64,000 nucleotides of DNA from Enterobacter cloacae (GTDB lineage Bacteria > Pseudomonadota > Gammaproteobacteria > Enterobacterales > Enterobacteriaceae). The stretch is taken from NCBI GenBank assembly GCA_014169315.1, contig AP022133.1:2480001-2544000 (forward strand), read 5' to 3'. The notes under the pieces are model-generated. The model had not been told where the DNA came from and did not search any database. It saw nothing but the letters and a program-made list of their open reading frames with translations. Within the stretch, counting starts at the first letter, position 1; the number at the start of each line of letters is the position of its first letter. A program made the translations under genes and the position numbers. Positions 19,086 to 29,613 of the stretch are shown here, piece after piece.

Positions 19086-20573
19086 TTACTGCTTAGCCAC
19101 TTTTGCCAGGCTAAACCAAATTCCGACCGCCAGTATCAACAACATGCCCCCTGCACTGCCCAACGCAATGCTGTGTGACGTGATAAACGCGGATTTTGCC
19201 GCCGCGATCAGTGCGTCTGCCGTGTCTGGAGCAAGATCCTGCGCCACCTTCACCGCTTCACCAATTGATGAGGACGCCTGGTCGACCAGCGATGTATCCA
19301 GCCCCTGTGGCAGCGCAATCGACGCTGAGAAACTGCGGGTTAACAGCAGACCGAAAATGGCGATCCCAAGCCCTGCCCCCAGCTCATAAGACATGGTTTC
19401 AATTGCCCCTGCGGCAGCGGCCTTCTCTTTTGGTGCGGCCGCCATAATTGCCGAGGTGGATGCCAGCAGCGCGCTGGCGGCGCTAAAGCCGAGCAGCACC
19501 ATCAGGCTCCACGCCTGCCACTGTTGGGTGCTGAAATCGAGCATCGACAGCCCAATAAAGCTCACGGCACTCAGTCCCATCCCCCCGGCAGCGACGGTGC
19601 GCAACCCCAGATGCCCGACCAGCGCGCCAGCAATTGGGCCACTGAACCCACTCGCAACCATCAATGGCAACATAAACATCCCGGCTTCAAACGGCGTGAA
19701 ACCATGAACGAACTGCAGCTCTTGTGCCATCAGCAGCTCAAACCCAACCAGCGCAATCATCGCGGTCATCGCCATCACCACGCCGCTTAAAATAATACGG
19801 TGACAGAACAGGCGCATATCGATCATCGGCACGCGGGCACGCAGTTGAATGCGCACGAAGATAAACAGCATCACCGCACCGGTGAGCAGCGTCCCCACCA
19901 CCAGCCACGGAGAAAGTGCCCCCTTCAGCGCCGTTTTTGCGCTGTAGACCAGCAGCAAAATGGCCACAATCAGCATGATTGCATGGCTAATATTCAGTGG
20001 CTGTTCAGGCCGTCCTTGCTGGCGCGGAACAAAACGCGCGGCCAGCGAGACAACGACCAGTACGATCGGTACGTTGATCAAAAATACCGATCCCCAGTAA
20101 AAATGCTCCAGCAGCATACCGCCAATCAATGGACCAAAAGCAGCGCCACCAGAACCCACCGCCGCCCAGACGCCGAGCGCGATATTGCGATCCCGGGCGT
20201 TGACGAACAAGGTGCGGATCCCCGCAAGCGTAGCCGGGATGATCATGGCCGCACCAATCGCCAGCGAGGCGCGCGCCGCAATAAGCCAGCCCGCCGAGGG
20301 CGCTAATGCTGCCGCCAGCGATGATACGCCAAACAACGTGCTGCCAATCATTAACAGCCGCTTAAAACCAATGCGGTCGCCCAGCGCGCCCATTGGCAGC
20401 ACCATTCCGGCCATGACCAGCGAATAAATATCGATGATCCACAATAATTCGTTACCGCTGGCTCCCAGCGTCATACTCAATGTCGGCACAGCAACATGCA
20501 GTACCGTCGCGTCAATCGCCACCGGAATATAAACCAGCACGATAATCACTAACGCTAACCACTGACGAAACAT
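19086..20573 (-). CDS. smvA: MFS efflux pump SmvA (methyl viologen / cationic biocide efflux)
   Basis: 495 residues from the ATG at 20573, the length of Salmonella SmvA, beginning MFRQWLALVIIVLVYIPVAI. DHA2-type major facilitator with 14 helices; LGDRIGFKRLLM (motif A) near residue 70. Exports methyl viologen and quaternary ammonium compounds such as chlorhexidine-type biocides. The ATG at 20573 follows AAGGAAA; one five residues earlier (20588) is less likely. Divergent from its TetR-family repressor gene. Confidence 0.93.
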   Translation of the reverse strand: MFRQWLALVIIVLVYIPVAIDATVLHVAVPTLSMTLGASGNELLWIIDIYSLVMAGMVLPMGALGDRIGFKRLLMIGSTLFGVSSLAAALAPSAGWLIAARASLAIGAAMIIPATLAGIRTLFVNARDRNIALGVWAAVGSGGAAFGPLIGGMLLEHFYWGSVFLINVPIVLVVVSLAARFVPRQQGRPEQPLNISHAIMLIVAILLLVYSAKTALKGALSPWLVVGTLLTGAVMLFIFVRIQLRARVPMIDMRLFCHRIILSGVVMAMTAMIALVGFELLMAQELQFVHGFTPFEAGMFMLPLMVASGFSGPIAGALVGHLGLRTVAAGGMGLSAVSFIGLSMLDFSTQQWQAWSLMVLLGFSAASALLASTSAIMAAAPKEKAAAAGAIETMSYELGAGLGIAIFGLLLTRSFSASIALPQGLDTSLVDQASSSIGEAVKVAQDLAPDTADALIAAAKSAFITSHSIALGSAGGMLLILAVGIWFSLAKVAKQ

Positions 20574-20594
20574 AAATTTCCTTTTCACTCAAAC

Positions 20595-20645
20595 CTGGAC
20601 ACACGTCCAGAATGCGATCCTACGCGATGTTGAACACGTGTCCAG
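20595..20645. promoter_or_regulatory. Probable SmvR operator palindromes
   Basis: CTGGACACACGTCCAG at 20595-20610 is an inverted repeat (CTGGAC/GTCCAG). A related sequence, GAACACGTGTCCAG (20632-20645), shares CTGGACAC on the other strand. Both lie in the 115-base gap between the divergent smvA and TetR genes, as expected for a repressor controlling both. Binding is inferred. Confidence 0.65.
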
Positions 20646-20688
20646 CTTTTTGTTACACTTGTTTCACCCCCATTGAGAGTGAGTAAAA

Positions 20689-21264
20689 ATGCGTTATCTG
20701 AGCAAGGATGAGCGGCGGGAAGAGATCTTACAGGCGGCCATGCGCGTGGCACTGGTCGAAGGGCTGTCGGCAATGACGGTACGCCGCATTGCTGCCGAAG
20801 CGGGTGTCGCGACCGGGCAAGTCCACCACCATTTTACTTCCGGTGGCGAGTTAAAATCACTGGCCTTTGTCCGGTTGATCCGCGAACTGCTTGATGCCGA
20901 AGTGACCGGTGAAAACGTCAGCTGGCGGGAGCGCCTGCGTGCCATGCTTGGCAGCGATGAGGGTGGGTTTGAACCTTATATTCGCCTGTGGCGGGAGGCT
21001 CAAATTCTGGCGAGCCGGGATCATGACATTAAGGGTGCCTATGTGCTGACGATGGAAATGTGGCACCAGGAGACCGTCACGATTATCTGCGCAGGCAGAG
21101 AGGCCGGTGAGTTCACCCATACTGACCGGGCAGAAAATGTTGCGTGGCGGTTGATCGGGCTGGTGTGTGGCCTTGACGGAATTTATATTTTAAATATGCC
21201 CGAAATGGACGATGCGGCGTTTAATAAACATCTCGACAAGCTCATCTCACTGGAATTGTTTTAA
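20689..21264 (+). CDS. smvR: TetR-family repressor SmvR
   Basis: 191 residues. The N-terminal 50 residues form a TetR helix-turn-helix (EILQAAMRVALVEGLSAMTVRRIAAEAGVATGQVHHHF). The C-terminal ligand domain is typical of the SmvR group (EPYIRLWREAQILAS near 102). In related bacteria SmvR represses smvA, and its loss raises biocide tolerance. Divergent from smvA. The gene looks intact here. Confidence 0.88.
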   Translation: MRYLSKDERREEILQAAMRVALVEGLSAMTVRRIAAEAGVATGQVHHHFTSGGELKSLAFVRLIRELLDAEVTGENVSWRERLRAMLGSDEGGFEPYIRLWREAQILASRDHDIKGAYVLTMEMWHQETVTIICAGREAGEFTHTDRAENVAWRLIGLVCGLDGIYILNMPEMDDAAFNKHLDKLISLELF

Positions 21265-21316
21265 TACCTCCTACGGAGTATTAACTCCCGTCAAAAGTTA
21301 CACTTAGTAACACATT

Positions 21317-21361
21317 AAGCGAATCCATGTTTCCACTCCACACTCGGGGGTTCGCTTTTTT
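21317..21361 (+). terminator. Terminator after smvR
   Basis: Stem AAGCGAATCC pairing with GGGGTTCGCTT (one mismatch or bulge), followed by six T residues. Confidence 0.8.
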
Positions 21362-21474
21362 ATCTATCCTTTCAATGGTATCCCAAAACACCTAATAACT
21401 TTAACAATATTCAGGCAGTTATCTATCTGTTTTAACTTCACTTTTCTCTTTACCTGGTTAAGCAAGAGGGCGAT

Positions 21475-22847
21475 ATGTCACAACAAAGTGAGAAAAACAA
21501 TCATCATCTGTTGAGTAACTGGAAACCGGAAAACGCCGACTTTTGGGAGAATAAAGGAAAACATATCGCACGACGAAATCTTTTGATTTCTGTGGCTTGT
21601 CTGCTACTGGCTTTTTGCGTATGGATGTTATTTAGTGCCATTACGGTCAATCTCAATAAAGTCGGATTTCATTTCACCACTGACCAGCTTTTTATGCTGA
21701 CCGCATTGCCCTCTCTTTCCGGTGCGATATTGCGTGTCCCCTACTCTTTCATGGTACCGATATTTGGTGGGCGCTACTGGACGGTATTAAGTACGGTGAT
21801 CCTGATTATTCCTTGCGTCTGGCTGGGGATCGCCATTCAGAATACGGCCACGCCGTACTGGGTATTTATCATCATCGCGCTGCTGTGCGGATTTGCCGGA
21901 GCCAACTTCGCCTCCAGCATGGGTAATATCAGCTTCTTTTTCCCGAAAGCAAAACAGGGCAGCGCGCTGGGCATCAACGGCGGGCTGGGCAATCTGGGCG
22001 TCAGCGTGATGCAGCTGGTTGCGCCACTGGTGATATTCCTGCCGATGTTTACCTTCCTCGGCGTAAAAGGCGTACCGCAGGAGGATGGCTCGTCAATGTG
22101 GCTGGCAAATGCGGCCTGGTTCTGGGCACCGCTTCTGCTGCTGGCGACCATTGCGGCCTTTTTTGGCATGAACGATATTGCCAGCTCAAAAGCCTCCATT
22201 GCCAGTCAGCTCCCGGTACTGAAGCGTTTTCATCTCTGGCTACTCAGCCTGCTCTATCTGGCAACATTCGGTTCTTTTATCGGTTTCTCGGCAGGTTTTG
22301 CCATGCTGTCGAAAACCCAGTTTCCTGACGTCAATATTCTCCATCTCGCCTTCTTTGGCCCGTTGATTGGTGCGCTGGCGGGATGATCTCAGACAAGCTC
22401 GGCGGTGTGCGCGTCACGCTGATCAACTTTATCTTTATGGCCGTCTTCAGCGCCCTGCTTTTCCTGACGCTCCCCGGCTCCGGTTCAGGCAACTTTATCG
22501 CCTTCTATCTGGTCTTTATGGGGTTATTCCTCACCGCCGGACTGGGCAGTGGTTCCACCTTCCAGATGATTGCCATCATTTTCCGTCAGATAACCATTAC
22601 CCGCGTGAAACAGCGCGGAGGAACCGACGAGCAGGCGCAGCATGAAGCGGTGACCGAAACCGCCGCCGCGCTCGGCTTTATCTCGGCGATTGGTGCCGTC
22701 GGCGGGTTCTTTATCCCAAAAGCCTTTGGCACCTCGCTGGCGATGACCGGCTCACCGGTTGGTGCGATGAAAGTTTTCCTCGTGTTTTACATCATCTGCG
22801 TGTTCGTCACCTGGCTGACGTATGGCCGTAAATCCTCACAAAAATAA
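21475..22847 (+). pseudogene. narU: Nitrate/nitrite transporter NarU, frameshifted by an internal deletion
   Basis: MFS transporter of the nitrate/nitrite porter family, about 461 codons if repaired (E. coli NarU 462). The reading frame runs 21475-22386 for 303 codons and stops just after GPLIGALAG. The remainder continues in another frame from 22383 (ISDKLGGVRVTLINF... to the end). By comparison with NarU/NarK, which read ALARSVGG or ALARSAGG here, 13 bases are missing at 22380/22381. This deletes codons 303-307, including the Arg303 known to contact nitrate in NarU. Both halves are otherwise well conserved, so the lesion is recent or a sequencing error. Upstream of narZYWV as in E. coli. 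Confidence 0.85.
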
Positions 22848-22860
22848 CGCATCGTCTTTC

Positions 22861-22888
22861 GCCGGATAGCGGTGCATCGCCGTCCGGC
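22861..22888. repeat. REP-like palindrome between narU and narZ
   Basis: GCCGGA...TCCGGC with an inner CGG/CCG, the composition of an enterobacterial REP (PU) unit, located in the 67-base gap before narZ. Confidence 0.6.
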
Positions 22889-22914
22889 AATGTTATCGGA
22901 GCAGGAGAAATGTC

Positions 22915-25900
22915 ATGAGTAAACTGTTGGATCGCTTCCGCTATTTCAAACAAAAGGGCGACAGTTTCGCCAATGGACACGGGCAGGTGTATAACACCAA
23001 CCGTGACTGGGAGGACAGCTACCGTCAGCGCTGGCAGTTTGACAAGATTGTGCGCTCCACCCACGGCGTGAACTGTACCGGCTCCTGCAGCTGGAAGATT
23101 TATGTCAAAAACGGGCTAGTGACCTGGGAAACCCAACAGACCGACTACCCGCGCACCCGCCCTGACCTGCCCAACCATGAACCGCGCGGCTGCCCGCGTG
23201 GCGCGAGTTACTCCTGGTACCTCTACAGTGCCAACCGTCTGAAATACCCGCTGGTGCGCCGTAAACTGATTGAGCTGTGGCGCGAGGCACTGGCACAGCA
23301 CAACGACCCGGTGCTGGCCTGGGACGCGATTCAGGGCGATCCGCAAAAGAGCCAAAGCTACAAGCAGGCGCGCGGGCGTGGCGGGTTTATCCGCTCCAGC
23401 TGGAAAGAGCTGAATCAGCTGATTGCCGCCGCCAACGTCTGGACTATCAAGAACTATGGCCCGGATCGCGTGGCCGGTTTCTCGCCTATTCCGGCGATGT
23501 CGATGGTTTCCTACGCCGCCGGTACGCGTTATCTCTCCCTGCTCGGCGGTACCTGCCTGAGCTTCTATGACTGGTACTGTGACTTACCCCCGGCTTCACC
23601 AATGACCTGGGGCGAACAGACCGACGTGCCGGAGTCTGCCGACTGGTACAACTCCAGCTACATCATTGCCTGGGGTTCGAACGTACCGCAGACGCGTACG
23701 CCCGACGCCCACTTCTTTACTGAAGTGCGTTACAAAGGCACCAAAACCGTCGCCATCACCCCGGATTTCTCCGAAGTGGCAAAGCTGAGTGACCAGTGGC
23801 TCGCGCCGAAACAAGGCACCGACAGCGCGCTGGCGATGGCCATGGGCCATGTGATCCTCAAAGAGTTCCACCTTGATAACCCAAGCGACTATTTCCTCAA
23901 CTACTGCCGCCGCTACACTGACATGCCGATGCTGGTACTTCTCGACGAGCAAGAGGATGGCCGCGTGGTACCGGGGCGTATGCTACGCGCCTCGGATCTG
24001 GCCGAGGGTCTTGGCGAAACCAATAACCCGGAATGGAAAACCATCGCCTTTGATATCGCCGGTAATCTGGTGGTGCCAAATGGTTCGATTGGTTTCCGCT
24101 GGGGCGAAAAAGGAAAATGGAACCTTGAGCCACTGGCAGCAGGCCATGAAACCGAGCTGACGCTCTCTTTGCTGATTACGCATGACAACGTCGCTGACGT
24201 GGCCTTCCCTTACTTTGGCGGTAACGAAAACCCGCACTTCCGCAGTGTGAAACAGGAGCCGGTGCTGTATCGCCGCGTCCCGAGCAAAACCCTGACGCTT
24301 GCTGACGGTAGCCAAAAGCGTGTCGCCAGCGTGTACGATCTGATACTGGCTAATTACGGTCTCGATCGCGGTCTGGAAGACAGTAACGCGGCAGGAAGTT
24401 ACGGCGAAATCAAAGCCTACACCCCGGCCTGGGGCGAGCAAATTACCGGCGTGCCTGCTTTTCTTATCGAAAAAATCGCCCGGGAGTTTGCCGACACCGC
24501 CCACAAAACTCACGGTCGTTCGATGATCATCCTCGGTGCCGGTGTGAACCACTGGTACCACATGGATATGAACTACCGTGGGATGATCAACATGCTGGTC
24601 TTCTGCGGTTGCGTCGGGCAAAGCGGCGGCGGCTGGTCGCACTATGTCGGCCAGGAGAAATTGCGCCCACAAACCGGCTGGCTGCCGCTGGCTTTCGCGC
24701 TGGACTGGAACCGTCCACCGCGTCAGATGAACAGCACCTCATACTTCTATAACCACGCCAGCCAGTGGCGTTACGAAAAACTGACGGCGCAGGAGTTGCT
24801 CTCCCCGCTGGCGGACGCCTCGAAATTCACCGGACATCTGATCGACTTTAACGTCCGCGCCGAACGCATGGGCTGGCTGCCTTCCGCTCCGCAGCTCAAC
24901 CTCAATCCGCTGCACGTGAAAGCACGCGCCGACGCGGCAGGCATGACGCCGCAGGAGTACACCGTTCAGGCATTAAAATCGGGCGATATCCGCTTTGCCT
25001 GTGAACAACCGGACAACGGCAAAAACCACCCGCGTAACCTGTTTGTCTGGCGCTCGAACCTGCTCGGATCCTCCGGTAAAGGCCATGAATATATGCTGAA
25101 GTACCTGCTGGGTACCGAGAGCGGCATTCAGGGCGAGGATCTCGGTTCGACCGATGACGTCAAGCCTGAAGAAGTGGAGTGGCAGACCAAAGCCATTGAG
25201 GGCAAGCTCGACCTGCTGGTCACGCTGGATTTCCGCATGTCCAGCACCTGCCTGTTCTCCGATATCGTCCTGCCAACGGCTACCTGGTATGAAAAAGACG
25301 ACATGAATACCTCGGATATGCATCCGTTTATTCACCCACTTTCTGCCGCCGTTGACCCGGCGTGGGAATCCCGCAGCGACTGGGAAATCTACAAAGAGAT
25401 CGCCAAAGTGTTCTCGGAAGTGTGCGTCGGCCACCTGGGCACAGAAACGGACGTGGTGCTGCAGCCGTTACAGCATGACTCCCCGGGCGAGCTGTCGCAG
25501 CCGTTTGATATCCAGGACTGGCGCAAAGGTGAATGCGATTTAATCCCCGGCAAAACGGCTCCCAACATTGCCGTTGTCGAGCGTAACTATCCCGAAACCT
25601 GGGAGCGCTTCACGTCGCTTGGCCCGCTGATGGACAAACTCGGCAACGGCGGAAAAGGCATTTCGTGGAACACGCAGAACGAGGTCGATTTCCTCGGCAA
25701 GCTGAACTACGTCAAACGTGATGGCCCGGCGAAAGGCCGACCGTTGATTGAAACGGCGATTGATGCGTCGGAAGTGATCCTCGCCCTTGCGCCGGAAACC
25801 AACGGCCAGGTGGCGGTAAAAGCCTGGGAGGCGCTCGGGCAACTGACCGGGCGCGACCATACCCACCTGGCGCTGAACAAAGAAGACGAGAAAATTCGTT

Positions 25901-26655
25901 TCCGCGATATCCAGGCCCAACCGCGAAAAATCATTTCCAGCCCGACCTGGTCCGGTCTTGAGAGCGAACATGTCTCCTACAACGCCGGGTACACCAACGT
26001 GCACGAGCTGATCCCGTGGCGCACGGTTTCTGGTCGCCAGCAGCTGTATCAGGATCACCCGTGGATGCGCGCTTTCGGGGAGAGCCTGGTGGCCTACCGT
26101 CCGCCGATTGATACCCGTAGCGTCACCCATATGCGGGAAATTCCGCCGAACGGTTTCCCGGAGAAAGCGCTCAACTTCCTGACACCGCACCAGAAATGGG
26201 GCATTCACTCCACCTACAGCGAAAACCTGCTGATGCAGACGCTGTCGCGCGGCGGGCCGATTGTCTGGATCAGCGAAGCCGATGCCAAAGAGCTCGGCAT
26301 TGAGGACAACGACTGGATCGAAGTCTTCAACGCCAACGGCGCGCTCACTGCCCGTGCGGTGGTGAGCCAGCGTGTTCCACCGGGCATGACCATGATGTAC
26401 CACGCCCAGGAGCGCATCCTGAACATTCCGGGTTCCGAAGTGACAGGACGCCGCGGTGGTATCCATAACTCGGTGACGCGCGTGTGTCCAAAACCGACGC
26501 ACATGATTGGCGGTTACGCGCAGCTGGCCTACAGCTTCAACTATTACGGTACCGTCGGCTCCAACCGCGACGAGTTCATTATGATCCGCAAAATGAAAAA
26601 CATTAACTGGCTGGATGGCGAAGGTCGGGATCAGGTACAGGAGGCGAAAAAATGA
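22915..26655 (+). CDS. narZ: Nitrate reductase Z alpha subunit
   Basis: 1246 residues, the NarZ/NarG length. Cytoplasmic molybdenum bis-MGD subunit that reduces nitrate to nitrite. The N-terminal FS0 cluster ligands are visible (STHGVNCTGSCSWK near residue 50 and RGCPRG near 92). The molybdenum-ligand aspartate region is PESADWYNSSYI near 220. It lacks a cleavable signal and ends in QVQEAKK. The start follows AGGAG. It overlaps narY by 4 bases. Assigned NarZ rather than NarG from the narU neighbour and the absence of narXL. NarZ is the less nitrate-induced, stationary-phase isoenzyme in E. coli. Confidence 0.95.
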   Translation: MSKLLDRFRYFKQKGDSFANGHGQVYNTNRDWEDSYRQRWQFDKIVRSTHGVNCTGSCSWKIYVKNGLVTWETQQTDYPRTRPDLPNHEPRGCPRGASYSWYLYSANRLKYPLVRRKLIELWREALAQHNDPVLAWDAIQGDPQKSQSYKQARGRGGFIRSSWKELNQLIAAANVWTIKNYGPDRVAGFSPIPAMSMVSYAAGTRYLSLLGGTCLSFYDWYCDLPPASPMTWGEQTDVPESADWYNSSYIIAWGSNVPQTRTPDAHFFTEVRYKGTKTVAITPDFSEVAKLSDQWLAPKQGTDSALAMAMGHVILKEFHLDNPSDYFLNYCRRYTDMPMLVLLDEQEDGRVVPGRMLRASDLAEGLGETNNPEWKTIAFDIAGNLVVPNGSIGFRWGEKGKWNLEPLAAGHETELTLSLLITHDNVADVAFPYFGGNENPHFRSVKQEPVLYRRVPSKTLTLADGSQKRVASVYDLILANYGLDRGLEDSNAAGSYGEIKAYTPAWGEQITGVPAFLIEKIAREFADTAHKTHGRSMIILGAGVNHWYHMDMNYRGMINMLVFCGCVGQSGGGWSHYVGQEKLRPQTGWLPLAFALDWNRPPRQMNSTSYFYNHASQWRYEKLTAQELLSPLADASKFTGHLIDFNVRAERMGWLPSAPQLNLNPLHVKARADAAGMTPQEYTVQALKSGDIRFACEQPDNGKNHPRNLFVWRSNLLGSSGKGHEYMLKYLLGTESGIQGEDLGSTDDVKPEEVEWQTKAIEGKLDLLVTLDFRMSSTCLFSDIVLPTATWYEKDDMNTSDMHPFIHPLSAAVDPAWESRSDWEIYKEIAKVFSEVCVGHLGTETDVVLQPLQHDSPGELSQPFDIQDWRKGECDLIPGKTAPNIAVVERNYPETWERFTSLGPLMDKLGNGGKGISWNTQNEVDFLGKLNYVKRDGPAKGRPLIETAIDASEVILALAPETNGQVAVKAWEALGQLTGRDHTHLALNKEDEKIRFRDIQAQPRKIISSPTWSGLESEHVSYNAGYTNVHELIPWRTVSGRQQLYQDHPWMRAFGESLVAYRPPIDTRSVTHMREIPPNGFPEKALNFLTPHQKWGIHSTYSENLLMQTLSRGGPIVWISEADAKELGIEDNDWIEVFNANGALTARAVVSQRVPPGMTMMYHAQERILNIPGSEVTGRRGGIHNSVTRVCPKPTHMIGGYAQLAYSFNYYGTVGSNRDEFIMIRKMKNINWLDGEGRDQVQEAKK

Positions 26656-28196
26656 AAATACGCTCACAGGTTGGAATGGTACTGAATCTCGATAAGTGCA
26701 TTGGCTGTCATACCTGCTCGGTCACCTGTAAGAACGTCTGGACCGGACGCGAAGGCATGGAATATGCGTGGTTTAACAACGTCGAAACGAAACCGGGTAT
26801 TGGCTACCCGAAGAACTGGGAAGATCAGGAGGAGTGGCAAGGCGGCTGGGTGCGCGGTATTACTGGCAAACTCACGCCACGCCTCGGCAGCCGCGTGGGC
26901 GTACTGTCGAAAATCTTCGCTAACCCGTCCCTGCCCGGCATTGACGATTACTACGAGCCATTCACCTTTGATTACCAGGATCTGCACCGTGCGCCGGAGG
27001 GCGACCACCTGCCCACCGCCCGCCCGCGCTCGCTGATTAGCGGCAAGCGGATGGACAAAATCGTCGGCGGCCCAAACTGGGAAGAGCTGCTTGGGGGCGA
27101 GTTCGAAAAACGTGCCCGCGACCGCAACTTCCAGAAGATCCAGAAGGAGATGTACGGCCAGTTTGAAAACACCTTCATGATGTATCTCCCTCGCTTGTGC
27201 GAACACTGCCTGAACCCAAGCTGTGTCGCCACCTGCCCGAGCGGAGCCATCTACAAACGTGAAGAAGACGGTATTGTGCTGATCGACCAGGACAAATGCC
27301 GCGGCTGGCGCATGTGTATCAGCGGCTGCCCGTACAAAAAGATCTACTTCAACTGGAAAAGCGGGAAGTCAGAAAAATGCATCTTCTGCTATCCGCGCAT
27401 TGAATCCGGCCAGCCGACGGTGTGCTCGGAAACCTGCGTCGGGCGCATCCGCTATCTCGGCGTGCTGTTGTACGACGCCGACCGCATTGAAGAAGCGGCC
27501 AGCACCGAGCATGAAACCGATCTGTATGAACGCCAGTGCGACGTGTTCCTCAACCCACACGATCCGGCGGTGATTGAAGAAGCGCTGAAACAGGGTATTC
27601 CGGCGAACGTGATTGAAGCTGCACAAAAATCACCGGTGTACAAAATGGCGATGGACTGGAAGCTCGCCCTGCCACTGCACCCGGAATACCGTACCCTGCC
27701 GATGGTCTGGTATGTACCGCCGCTGTCACCGATTCAGTCTTACGCCGACGCCGGTGGCCTGCCGATGAACGACGGTGTGCTGCCTGCGGTAGAGAACCTG
27801 CGTATTCCGGTACAGTACCTGGCGAACATGCTCAGTGCAGGCGATACCGGCCCGGTGCTGCGCGCCCTGAAACGCATGATGGCGATGCGTCACTACAAGC
27901 GTTCTCAGACCGTTGAGGGCGTGACCGATACCCGCGCCATCGAAGAAGTGGGCCTGAGCGTTGAACAGGTTGAGGAGATGTACCGCTACCTCGCTATCGC
28001 CAACTACGAAGACCGCTTCGTGATCCCGACCAGCCACCGCGAAATGGCGCAGGATGCCTTCCCGGAGAAAAATGGCTGCGGCTTTACCTTTGGTGACGGC
28101 TGCCACGGCTCCGACACCAAATTCAACCTCTTCAACAGCCACCGCATTGATGCCATCAACATCACTGAAGTACGCGAACATGGGGAGGGAGAATAA
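26652..28196 (+). CDS. narY: Nitrate reductase Z beta subunit
   Basis: 514 residues. Carries three [4Fe-4S] and one [3Fe-4S] cluster linking NarV heme to NarZ: CIGCHTCSVTCKNVW near residue 16, CEHCLNPSCVATCPSGA near 184, CRGWRMCISGCPYKK near 217 (Trp in place of a cysteine gives the 3Fe cluster), and CIFCYPRIESGQPTVCSETC near 244. Overlaps narZ by 4 bases and its stop overlaps the narW start, typical of the coupled operon. Confidence 0.96.
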   Translation: MKIRSQVGMVLNLDKCIGCHTCSVTCKNVWTGREGMEYAWFNNVETKPGIGYPKNWEDQEEWQGGWVRGITGKLTPRLGSRVGVLSKIFANPSLPGIDDYYEPFTFDYQDLHRAPEGDHLPTARPRSLISGKRMDKIVGGPNWEELLGGEFEKRARDRNFQKIQKEMYGQFENTFMMYLPRLCEHCLNPSCVATCPSGAIYKREEDGIVLIDQDKCRGWRMCISGCPYKKIYFNWKSGKSEKCIFCYPRIESGQPTVCSETCVGRIRYLGVLLYDADRIEEAASTEHETDLYERQCDVFLNPHDPAVIEEALKQGIPANVIEAAQKSPVYKMAMDWKLALPLHPEYRTLPMVWYVPPLSPIQSYADAGGLPMNDGVLPAVENLRIPVQYLANMLSAGDTGPVLRALKRMMAMRHYKRSQTVEGVTDTRAIEEVGLSVEQVEEMYRYLAIANYEDRFVIPTSHREMAQDAFPEKNGCGFTFGDGCHGSDTKFNLFNSHRIDAINITEVREHGEGE

Positions 28197-28891
28197 TGCA
28201 AATCCTCAAGATCATCGCGTTACTGATTGAGTATCCCGATGAAACGTTATGGGAAAACCGCGAGGAAGCACTTTCCCTTGTAGAACAGGATGCCCCCATG
28301 CTGCTGCCGTTTGCCCGGCAGCACCTGGGGGCGGTACTGCTGGATAAACAAGCGGAGTGGTGCGAAGTGTTTGAACGGGGTCGCGCGACATCGCTGCTGC
28401 TGTTCGAGCATGTTCATGCTGAGTCCCGCGATCGCGGTCAGGCGATGGTCGATCTGATGAGCCAGTACGAGAAAGCCGGACTGCAGCTGGACTGTCGCGA
28501 GCTGCCAGACTATCTGCCGCTCTATCTGGAATATCTCAGCATCGTCACCGACGACGAAGCACGCGAAGGGCTGCAAAACGTTGCGCCGATCCTGGCGCTG
28601 ATCGGTGGACGCCTGAAACAGCGCGGTGTGGCACATTATCAGCTGTTCGACGCCCTGCTTACCCTCGCCGGCAGTCGCCTTTCAAGTGACAGTGTCACCA
28701 AACAGGTTTCCGGTGAAAAACGTGATGACACCCGTCAGGCACTGGATGCCGTCTGGGAAGAGGAACAGGTCAAGTTTATCGAGGACAACGCCACATCGTG
28801 CGACAGCTCGCCGATGCAGCAATATCAACGACGCTTTAGCCAGGACGTCGCCCCGCAGTATGTCGACGTCAGCGCCGGAGGCCCAAAATGA
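28196..28891 (+). CDS. narW: Nitrate reductase Z assembly chaperone
   Basis: 231 residues, NarJ/NarW family. Cytoplasmic chaperone that binds the alpha-subunit N-terminus and allows molybdenum cofactor insertion before membrane docking. The all-helical redox-enzyme-maturation fold is seen in [16 protein letters not shown] at the start and [11 protein letters not shown] near 103 (the conserved P-x-H/Y-L-P-x-x-L-E-Y/F-L type motif). Not part of the mature enzyme. ATG overlaps the narY stop; end overlaps narV by 4 bases. Confidence 0.93.
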   Translation: MQILKIIALLIEYPDETLWENREEALSLVEQDAPMLLPFARQHLGAVLLDKQAEWCEVFERGRATSLLLFEHVHAESRDRGQAMVDLMSQYEKAGLQLDCRELPDYLPLYLEYLSIVTDDEAREGLQNVAPILALIGGRLKQRGVAHYQLFDALLTLAGSRLSSDSVTKQVSGEKRDDTRQALDAVWEEEQVKFIEDNATSCDSSPMQQYQRRFSQDVAPQYVDVSAGGPK

Positions 28892-29568
28892 TCCAGTATC
28901 TGAACGTCTTTTTCTACGATATCTATCCCTACCTGTGCGGCACCGTTTTCCTGCTGGGAAGCTGGCTGCGCTACGACTACGGCCAGTACACCTGGCGCGC
29001 CTCCTCCAGCCAGATGCTGGATAAACGCGGGATGGTGCTGTGGTCGAATCTGTTCCACATCGGCATTCTGGGGATTTTCTTCGGGCATCTGTTCGGGATG
29101 TTGACCCCGCACTGGGTCTATTCCTGGTTCCTGCCGATGTCGCAGAAACAACAGATGGCGATGATCGCAGGTGGAGTGTGCGGCGTGCTGACGCTGGTGG
29201 GCGGTGCAGGTCTGTTGATTCGTCGTCTGACGAATCCGCGTATTCGCGCTACCTCCTCCACGGCGGATATCCTGATCCTCTGCGTGCTGCTGATACAGTG
29301 TATTCTGGGACTCACCACGATACCGTTCTCCGCCCAACATCCGGACGGCAGCGAAATGCTGAAACTGGTGGACTGGGCACAGGCGGTGGTCACGTTCCGG
29401 GGCGGTGCATCTGAACATCTGGACGGCGTGGCGTTTATCTTCCGCGTGCATCTGGTACTGGGGATGACCATCTTCCTGCTGTTCCCGTTCACGCGTCTGG
29501 TGCATGTGTGGAGCGCACCGGTGGAATATCTGACGCGCAGATACCAGGTGGTACGCTCGCGTAGGTAA
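28888..29568 (+). CDS. narV: Nitrate reductase Z gamma subunit, cytochrome b
   Basis: 226 residues with five hydrophobic helices. Inner-membrane diheme cytochrome b that oxidises quinol at the periplasmic side and hands electrons to NarY. Heme-ligand histidines are seen in [17 protein letters not shown] (residues about 55-70) and near the end in [12 protein letters not shown] and RLVHVW. Last gene of narZYWV, followed by a strong terminator. Confidence 0.95.
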   Translation: MIQYLNVFFYDIYPYLCGTVFLLGSWLRYDYGQYTWRASSSQMLDKRGMVLWSNLFHIGILGIFFGHLFGMLTPHWVYSWFLPMSQKQQMAMIAGGVCGVLTLVGGAGLLIRRLTNPRIRATSSTADILILCVLLIQCILGLTTIPFSAQHPDGSEMLKLVDWAQAVVTFRGGASEHLDGVAFIFRVHLVLGMTIFLLFPFTRLVHVWSAPVEYLTRRYQVVRSRR

Positions 29569-29586
29569 ACACACTGTTTTCTCTAA

Positions 29587-29613
29587 AGCCTGTTGCAAGC
29601 AACAGGCTTTTTT
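29587..29613 (+). terminator. Terminator of narZYWV
   Basis: Stem AGCCTGTTG/CAACAGGCT with loop CAAG followed by six T residues, 19 bases after the narV stop. Confidence 0.93.

Noticed and set aside
25540..26667. 375-codon open frame antisense to narZ
   Set aside because: Same reasoning: shadow of a long conserved gene.
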